From Actinomycetes bacterium (lineage in GTDB: Bacteria > Actinomycetota > Thermoleophilia > Solirubrobacterales > Solirubrobacteraceae), in assembly GCA_023404805.1 (NCBI GenBank), contig JAEYAL010000346.1, positions 1 to 5,089 on the forward strand: DNA of 5,089 bases, read 5' to 3'. The notes below the pieces were generated by a model. That model was given only the letters and a program-made list of their open reading frames with translations, was not told the origin of the DNA and searched no databases. Both the position numbers and the translations under genes were made by a program. Shown here in pieces: positions 1 to 4,414 of this stretch. Numbering within the stretch: position 1 is the first letter of the stretch; the number at the start of each line of letters is the position of its first letter.

Positions 1-1
1 C

Positions 2-1033
2 GCCGCGACCCCGCTCGCCGAAGCGACGTCGGCCGAAGTCGCCGCCGTGATGGCCGACGGGACGCCCGGCGTCGCGCTGCTCGTTCGCGACGCCAGCGGC
101 ACCGAGCGGATCGCGGCCGGACGGGCCCAGCTCAGCCCCGAGCGCGCGCTGGGCACGGCCGAGGCCTTCCGCGCCGGGAGCGTCACGAAGTCGTTCGTCG
201 CGGCGGCGGTCCTGCGGCAGGTCGACGCGGGCCGCCTGAGGCTGGGCGACACCGTCGAGCGCTGGCTGCCTGGTGTGGTGGGCGGCGGCCGGTCGATCAC
301 GGTCCGGCAGCTGCTCGGCCACACCTCGGGCTTGGCCGACTACACGCGCGAGCCGTCGATCCTGGCGCCGGTCGACGCCGACCCCGGCTACCGCTACTCG
401 CTGAAGGCCCTCGCGGCGGCTGCCGTGAAGCTGCCGCGCGTCGGCAAGCCCGGCGAGCGCTTCGCGTACTCGAGCACGAACTACGTGTTGCTCGGGCGCA
501 TCCTGGAGGCGGTGAGCGGGCGCTCGTGGACGCGCGAGCTGCGGGCGACCGTGCTCCGGCCGCTCAAGCTCAGCGACACCGACACGCCCGGCAGCGCCCG
601 GGTCGAAGAGCCGTTCGTGCATGGCTACGTCGCGGGCGCTGCCGAACAGCTCGTCGAGGTGACCGCGGTCAACCCGAGCTTCGCCGGCTCGGCCGGGATG
701 CTGACGTCGACGCTCGACGACCTCGCCGCGTTCTACCGCGGCCTGCTTGGCGGCGTGCTCGTCGGACCGCAGTCGCTGGCCGCGATGGAGCGGTTCCCCG
801 CATCGGCCCGGGTCGGACGCTTCCGGTACGGCCTCGGCCTGATGCGGCTGCTCACGCGGTGCGGCCCTGTCTGGGGCCACGACGGCGAGCTGCTCGGCAC
901 CTCGACGCTGGCGTTCTCGGCGCCGCACGGCGAGAAGCAAGTCGTCGCCGTCTTCAACCGCGGCCTGCCGACACCGTCGCAGGCCGCGGCGCGCCTCGCG
1001 CTCGTCGAGAAGGCCTACTGCCTCAGCAGATGA
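2..1033 (+). CDS. Serine hydrolase of the beta-lactamase / D-alanyl-D-alanine carboxypeptidase family (5' end missing)
   Basis: The frame is open to the left edge, so the GTG at 47 and ATG at 50 are probably internal codons, and the true start, likely with a signal peptide, lies upstream. The three active-site motifs of the class C beta-lactamase / R61 DD-peptidase fold are present in order. Counting from the GTG at 47, they are SxxK as S45-V-T-K48 (nucleophile and base), Y141-S-S in place of the usual Y-x-N, and H278-D-G in place of KTG, as in R61-type enzymes (HTG). LLGHTSGL at 89-96 and the stretch after Y141 are also typical of the family. C272, just before the HDG motif, and C325, near the end, could form a disulfide, which would fit an exported protein. 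Family members cleave or transfer peptidoglycan D-Ala peptides, beta-lactams or small esters, and the substrate cannot be read here. The last 11 bases overlap the end of the opposing gene. The family call is firm; the exact activity is open. Confidence 0.92.
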   Translation, partial: AATPLAEATSAEVAAVMADGTPGVALLVRDASGTERIAAGRAQLSPERALGTAEAFRAGSVTKSFVAAAVLRQVDAGRLRLGDTVERWLPGVVGGGRSITVRQLLGHTSGLADYTREPSILAPVDADPGYRYSLKALAAAAVKLPRVGKPGERFAYSSTNYVLLGRILEAVSGRSWTRELRATVLRPLKLSDTDTPGSARVEEPFVHGYVAGAAEQLVEVTAVNPSFAGSAGMLTSTLDDLAAFYRGLLGGVLVGPQSLAAMERFPASARVGRFRYGLGLMRLLTRCGPVWGHDGELLGTSTLAFSAPHGEKQVVAVFNRGLPTPSQAAARLALVEKAYCLSR

Positions 1034-3398
1034 TCTCCAGCGCCTTGCTGTTGTTGGACTCGTTGCTCTCGGCGACCAGGCCGGGCGCATCGGCGGTGAC
1101 GGTGAAGGCGCCCTCCGGGCAGCCGCCCGTCCGCCAGATCATCGTCGCCGACTGACCGGGAGCGAGGCCCGGGATCGCGAAGCCCGAGTTCGTCGGGGTC
1201 ACCCGCGCCGTCGAGACGGGCGCCGCAGCGGTGCCCTGGTTCTTGACCGTGAACGTCGTCGCGGTGTACTCGCTGATCACGAGGTCGGGCTTGCCCGCCG
1301 GCGTCGTCGGCTGCGGTGTGGTCGGTGCCGGCGTCGTCGGCTGCGGCGTCGTGGGCGCCGGCTGCTGCTCCGTGAGCACGGGCAGCTCCCCGACGTTGAT
1401 GTCAGGCCGCGGCCGCGGCGGCGTCCACAGCAGCGGCGACACCGTGTCGATCACGAAACTCAGCCGGGTGAAGTCGCCACCGCGGTTGAGGCGGCCGCCG
1501 AACTGCTTGCCGCCGCGCACCGATTCGACGATCGGCGCAGCGCCGGGGCGGTAGGTGCGCACGGTCGCGTTGCGGGCGTCAAGCGGGTTCGTGTCGCCCT
1601 GGTCGTCGCCGCCGTAGACGATGTCGTCCTCCTGGAGGTCCATCCACACGGGCACGCCGGTCGTGAGCGGCGCGCGCGGCGTGAAGTCGGCCGCCCGCCA
1701 CGTGCGGTGGTTGTCTTCGAGCCACTGGTTGATGTTCGAGCGGCTGTAGAAGGTCTGGCCGTTGACGGCGACGGTGACGGCGCCGAGCTTCCAGCCGCCG
1801 GCCACGCCGTCGGGCGACTTCTCGATGCCGATCATGCGGATGTCGCCGATCGTGAAGCCCGAGCGGGTGATCGCGTCGATCGGGACGCTGTAGGTGTCGT
1901 CGTCGCCGCGCTCGAAGTCGTCGTAGAGGACCTTGTCGAGCAGGAACCGCTGGCCGCTGCTCGTGCGCAGGTAGACGTCGTCGTCGGTGCCGGAGGAGCT
2001 CGACGAGCTGGTTTTGATCCGGACGGTGAGCGTGTGGACCGGCTCGCCGCGCTGCGACCCGCGCGCCACGGGCTTGAGGAAGGTGAACGGCGCGTAGGGC
2101 TTCGGGAAGCTGAACGAGTCGTGACCCTGGATCATCGCCGACGTGAACTCGTGGCCGTCGATCGACGCGCGGCCGTAGAGGTCGGCGTCGTCCGGGCCGG
2201 GGTCGCCGAGATCGAGGCCGCCGATGCGCGTCATCCGCAGGCGGACGAACTGGGTGTCGTCCTGGATGGTCCGGCTCGACGGCACGCCCAGCTGCGCTTC
2301 CGGGATCGCGGGCGGGTTGTCTACGCCCATGCCGGGGATCATCCGCACGAACGTGCGCCGGAAGATGGTTCCGCCGGGTCGGTCCTCGAAGTAGTGGTTG
2401 GTGGCCCAGCGCGCGCCGACGAGGCTGCCGCCGTCGCCAGCCTCCGGGCCGCCGCACGTGACCACGTACTTGCAGACGCCGCCCTCGCCCGACCAGTGGC
2501 CGACGTAGACCGGCACGTTGTAGGCGCCCCAGAGGTCGAAGTCCAGTGCGGACCGGTTCTGGGAGTAGGCGCGGGCGCGGTTCCAGAGGGCGTCGTCGCC
2601 GAGGTAGCCGCGCAGCGCCTGCACCCACGTGCGGCTGGCGAAGTAGCTCGCCATGTAGGCCTCGTTGTACATCGGGCGACCCGGCCAGTCCTTGGCGGCG
2701 CCCGTATCGAGGCTCAGGTTGCCGTCCTGCTGCCAGTGGCCGTGGCCGCGGGCGTCATCCGGCACCGAGCCCGGGAAGATCCGCACGCCGGGCGCGTCGC
2801 GCATCGGCTTGGGCACGTCGAACCACGTGGGCGTGGAGCCCTGGCCCTTGCCGGCCCAACCTGGGCTGTCATTGGCGCCGGCCGGCTCGATCCAGTTCGT
2901 GTGCGTGTAGAAGTCCTGCACGGGGTGGAGCGTCTGGCCGATCACGGTCAGCACCTCGAGCGGGCTCCCGTGCGCCTTCGCGCGCTGCAGCTGCATGTGG
3001 GCGAGGCGCCGCAGGTGCAGCCACTCGCGCTCGACCGACGCCGTGTCGGTCAGCGGCCGGACCCGCTGGTTGTCGAAGTGCGACTCGCTCGCCGCTTCCT
3101 TCACCTCGGTCGACCAGTGTTCGCGGTCGAACCAGGCTCCGGCGAGGAGCTCCTTGTACCAAGCGGCATCGCCGGAGTAGGGCGTCTCCGTCGCCTGTGA
3201 ATAGAGGTCGACGAAGTAGTTGTTGATCCCGCCGACCTGCGACGCCGCCTTGCCGAAGCCTTCGGCGCGCATCGCCTCGGTGGTGATGTCGGTGTGCGGC
3301 CCGGTGTCAAACGCGGCGGCCGGCTGCGCTGCGGTGGCGGCGACGATCGTCAGCGCCAATGCGGCGCCTGAGGCGAGTGAGAGTCGGCGACGTGACAT
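1023..3398 (-). CDS. Secreted zinc phospholipase C / Het-C-like protein with PLAT, C2-like and CARDB domains
   Basis: This 791-residue protein is exported: residues 1-29 form a signal peptide (S-R-R-R-L, a hydrophobic stretch, then A-A-A before F30). Residues 30 to about 300 resemble the helical Zn-dependent phospholipase C / Het-C group, with H35, H107 in HFDN, and H158-x3-D162-x3-H166-x4-E171 as likely metal ligands. Residues 383-446 look like the first half of a C2-like domain with an acidic loop (D396, D399, D403, D404, D406). Residues 454-568 form a PLAT/LH2 domain whose GTDDD (470-474), DDFERG (493-498) and DTY (501-503) parallel clostridial alpha-toxin. Residues 580-620 (EDD at 590-592, GDDQGD at 597-602) look like the second C2 half. 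A Pro/Thr linker (682-701) and a CARDB adhesion-type domain (703-791, ending ESNESNN then a final Cys) follow. The likely role is an extracellular, calcium- and membrane-binding phospholipase-type hydrolase; activity is inferred. The ATG is followed by a good signal peptide and has a stop codon two codons upstream in frame. A GAGG lies only one base before it, so ribosome binding is atypical. Confidence 0.85.
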   Translation of the reverse strand: MSRRRLSLASGAALALTIVAATAAQPAAAFDTGPHTDITTEAMRAEGFGKAASQVGGINNYFVDLYSQATETPYSGDAAWYKELLAGAWFDREHWSTEVKEAASESHFDNQRVRPLTDTASVEREWLHLRRLAHMQLQRAKAHGSPLEVLTVIGQTLHPVQDFYTHTNWIEPAGANDSPGWAGKGQGSTPTWFDVPKPMRDAPGVRIFPGSVPDDARGHGHWQQDGNLSLDTGAAKDWPGRPMYNEAYMASYFASRTWVQALRGYLGDDALWNRARAYSQNRSALDFDLWGAYNVPVYVGHWSGEGGVCKYVVTCGGPEAGDGGSLVGARWATNHYFEDRPGGTIFRRTFVRMIPGMGVDNPPAIPEAQLGVPSSRTIQDDTQFVRLRMTRIGGLDLGDPGPDDADLYGRASIDGHEFTSAMIQGHDSFSFPKPYAPFTFLKPVARGSQRGEPVHTLTVRIKTSSSSSSGTDDDVYLRTSSGQRFLLDKVLYDDFERGDDDTYSVPIDAITRSGFTIGDIRMIGIEKSPDGVAGGWKLGAVTVAVNGQTFYSRSNINQWLEDNHRTWRAADFTPRAPLTTGVPVWMDLQEDDIVYGGDDQGDTNPLDARNATVRTYRPGAAPIVESVRGGKQFGGRLNRGGDFTRLSFVIDTVSPLLWTPPRPRPDINVGELPVLTEQQPAPTTPQPTTPAPTTPQPTTPAGKPDLVISEYTATTFTVKNQGTAAAPVSTARVTPTNSGFAIPGLAPGQSATMIWRTGGCPEGAFTVTADAPGLVAESNESNNSKALEIIC
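1026..1292 (-). other. CARDB domain at the C-terminus of the phospholipase-like protein
   Basis: Residues 703-791 begin P-D-L-V-I and contain VKNQGT (718-723), LAPGQS (745-750) and AESNESNN (776-783), all hallmarks of CARDB beta-sandwich modules in secreted bacterial proteins. C760 and the final residue C791 are the only cysteines in it and could form a closing disulfide. CARDB modules usually help surface binding or spacing and are not catalytic. Confidence 0.85.
1296..1355 (-). repeat. Two 30-bp tandem repeats encoding a Pro/Thr linker
   Basis: The 10-residue unit PTTPQPTTPA occurs twice in a row (residues 682-701), encoded by two adjacent 30-bp units that differ at a few positions. This is a flexible, extended linker between the catalytic/lipid-binding part and the CARDB domain. 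Such Pro/Thr linkers in secreted actinobacterial enzymes are often O-mannosylated. The DNA repeat could change copy number by slippage. Confidence 0.85.
1695..2039 (-). other. PLAT/LH2 domain similar to the C-terminal domain of clostridial alpha-toxin
   Basis: Residues 454-568 follow the alpha-toxin C-domain, as recalled from memory, nearly block by block. Both have an Ile-x-Thr strand, a Ser/Gly loop, GTDD, an N/D-D-F-x-x-G-x-x-D-T-Y block with identical spacing, an I-x-D-I strand, a strand ending in V-N-G / A-N-G, and a closing I-N-x-W-x-x-x-N. In alpha-toxin this domain binds membranes through calcium. D472, D493 and D494 sit where its acidic calcium loops lie. A run of six serines (464-469) occupies the loop just before GTDDD. 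Confidence 0.75.
3312..3398 (-). other. Signal peptide of the phospholipase-like protein, possibly Tat type
   Basis: Residues 1-29 have a basic start (S2-R3-R4-R5-L6), a hydrophobic core rich in Ala and Leu, and an A-A-A cleavage site before F30. S-R-R-x-L partly fits the twin-arginine consensus S/T-R-R-x-F/L-x-K but lacks the Lys. Tat export would suit a protein that loads metal before leaving the cytoplasm. Sec export is equally possible from sequence alone. Confidence 0.7.
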
Positions 3399-3572
3399 GC
3401 CTCAAGGCGATCACGGCGGCGCGTCGCGACCCAAAGCACCGGGACGCGGTCTGCGGACTGGCGGTATCCCGCGGGGACGCTCGGGTGACGCCAAGCGCGA
3501 TCTGGCGCATCAGCCCCTGCACGTTTGCAGAGGGGGTCTGCATATGTGCAGGGGTGGAGGTGCCGACGCGCG
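3399..3572. other. Intergenic region between the M50 and phospholipase-like genes
   Basis: The region between the M50 stop codon and the phospholipase-like start contains the 41-bp palindrome annotated separately. The remaining roughly 115 bases before the ATG at 3398 should hold the promoter of the downstream gene if it is transcribed alone. On the - strand I see only a weak candidate, a TTGGCG followed about 19 bases later by GGATAC, which I do not annotate. No small gene with convincing coding character is visible. Confidence 0.6.
3514..3554. promoter_or_regulatory. 41-bp imperfect palindrome: paired TGCA-N4-TGCA sites, terminator or operator
   Basis: Two 17-base arms (3514-3530 and 3538-3554) are inverted repeats around a 7-base loop centred at 3534. 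The outer 9 bases match perfectly (CCCCTGCAC / GTGCAGGGG), then there are two mismatched positions and a perfect inner TGCAG / CTGCA. TGCA occurs four times, giving two TGCA-N4-TGCA boxes at 3518-3529 and 3539-3550, offset by 21 bp. It begins 18 bases past the M50 stop codon and ends about 115 bases before the phospholipase-like start. As RNA it would form a strong hairpin and could be a terminator without a U-tract. As DNA it looks like a double operator on one helix face. The structure is clear; the role is undecided. Confidence 0.75.
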
Positions 3573-4304
3573 TCAGCTCGGCCAGAGCTGCTGCGCACCG
3601 ACGACGAGGGCGCCGACCGTCACCGCGAGGAACGCGCCGACCCAGAAGATCCCCGGCAGCGGCGTGAGGCGCGCGAGGACATCGGCGTCGGAGTTGCCTG
3701 CGCGGCCGCGGCGCCGTGAGCGCTGAAGCTCGACGACTGGCCGCGGCGCCGCGATCAAGAGGAACCACGCGCCCGCGTACGCGACCAGCGACTGGACCGG
3801 TTCGCTAGCCCACCAGGTCACGGCGAAGACGAGCCCTCCCGCGCCGACGACGGTGACGACGCCCCAGGCGTTGCGGATCTGGATCAGCAGCAGCGCCAAG
3901 AGGACCACGCCCGCCCACAGCGCAGCGAGCGCATGGCCGGCGCCGAGCAGCAGGGCGGCGCCGACGCCGACGAGCGCCGGGCCGGGATAGCCCGCGAAGG
4001 TCGTGAGGATGATGCCGAGCCCGCGGCCGCGGCCGGCCGAGGTGGCGCGGCCCGAGGTGTCGGTGTGGAGCGTGATGCCGCGCAGGCGGCGGCCGGTGAG
4101 CAGCGCAGCGAGTCCGTGCGCGCCCTCGTGGGCGATGGTCACGAGGTGGCGGGTGCGGCGCCAGGCGGCGGGCAGCGCGACGAGCAGCAGCGCGGCGGCG
4201 GCCGTGAGCCAGATCGCGGCGTCGCTCGGCGCTTGCTGCGTGGCGGTGATGTCGGACCAGATCCGCGACATGACGCCGCCGAGGTCTGCGAGGGGGAGCC
4301 GCAC
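3573..4304 (-). CDS. M50B-type integral membrane zinc metallopeptidase
   Basis: This 243-residue membrane protein carries the zinc-binding motif H59-E60-G-A-H63 inside a hydrophobic segment, as in site-2-protease (M50) enzymes that cut proteins within or near the membrane. Hydrophobic stretches at about 31-47, 54-70, 97-123, 124-142, 146-164, 168-186 and 217-238 suggest six or seven membrane segments. FAGYPGPAL (103-111) and SDADVLARLTPLPGIFW (205-221) match the actinobacterial M50B type, and an Asp of the SDAD block is a candidate third zinc ligand. No PDZ domain is present, so this is the minimal form; its substrate is unknown. The GTG at 4304 is chosen because a TACCCT -10 box ends six bases upstream, fitting leaderless transcription; ATG at 4271 (residue 12) is the alternative. 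Neither start has a good ribosome binding site. The gene diverges from the HugZ-like gene. Confidence 0.87.
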   Translation of the reverse strand: MRLPLADLGGVMSRIWSDITATQQAPSDAAIWLTAAAALLLVALPAAWRRTRHLVTIAHEGAHGLAALLTGRRLRGITLHTDTSGRATSAGRGRGLGIILTTFAGYPGPALVGVGAALLLGAGHALAALWAGVVLLALLLIQIRNAWGVVTVVGAGGLVFAVTWWASEPVQSLVAYAGAWFLLIAAPRPVVELQRSRRRGRAGNSDADVLARLTPLPGIFWVGAFLAVTVGALVVGAQQLWPS

Positions 4305-4310
4305 CGGGCC

Positions 4311-4316
4311 AGGGTA
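4311..4316 (-). promoter_or_regulatory. Candidate -10 box (TACCCT) of a leaderless promoter for the M50 gene
   Basis: Read on the - strand, TACCCT fits the TANNNT -10 pattern and ends six bases before the GTG at 4304, which places the transcription start at or next to the start codon. No clear -35 box is visible, and no Shine-Dalgarno sequence precedes the GTG, both compatible with leaderless expression. Confidence 0.45.
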
Positions 4317-4337
4317 CGAGGCGCGGCGGCTGGGCAG

Positions 4338-4406
4338 GGCCGGTACGGGGGGCCGCGGCGCGCGAGCGGGTCGACTGCGGACTGCGCGGCGGCCCGGCCG
4401 GTACGG
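4338..4406 (+). repeat. Direct repeat GGCCGGTACGG, two copies in the divergent promoter region
   Basis: The same 11-mer occurs at 4338-4348 and 4396-4406, the second copy covering most of the -10 box of the HugZ-like gene. It may be a binding site for a regulator of the divergent pair, or chance in a GC-rich spacer. Confidence 0.4.
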
Positions 4407-4407
4407 T
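4402..4407 (+). promoter_or_regulatory. Candidate -10 box (TACGGT) of a leaderless promoter for the HugZ-like gene
   Basis: TACGGT fits TANNNT and is followed by exactly seven bases before the ATG at 4415, the spacing expected when transcription starts on the A of the start codon. A weak -35-like CGGACT lies 18 bases upstream (4378-4383). No Shine-Dalgarno sequence is present between the box and the ATG. Confidence 0.5.
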
Positions 4408-4414
4408 CAGCTGC

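Noticed and set aside
47..52. GTG/ATG as the start of the serine hydrolase
   Set aside because: The frame stays open to the left edge with plausible residues (helix-like, Ala/Glu-rich), no ribosome binding site precedes these codons, and starting here would cut the usual N-terminal export signal.
1018..1029. Short CTGC-loop-GCAG inverted repeat at the convergent gene ends, considered as a terminator
   Set aside because: The stem is only four bases with no U-tract and lies inside coding sequence, so it is not distinguishable from chance.
1707..3200. A 497-codon open frame on the + strand opposite the phospholipase-like gene
   Set aside because: It is an antisense shadow: its product is Ala/Val/Arg/Asp/Glu-rich with no recognisable motif, while the - strand frame has a signal peptide and several clear domains.
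3399..3513. TTGGCG / GGATAC as a promoter for the phospholipase-like gene
   Set aside because: The boxes match poorly and the spacing of about 19 bases is long; not enough to annotate.
3220..3726. Possible small genes in the spacer between the M50 and phospholipase-like genes
   Set aside because: All frames here extend into the neighbouring genes on the other strand, have shadow-like composition, and lack a ribosome binding site or domain.
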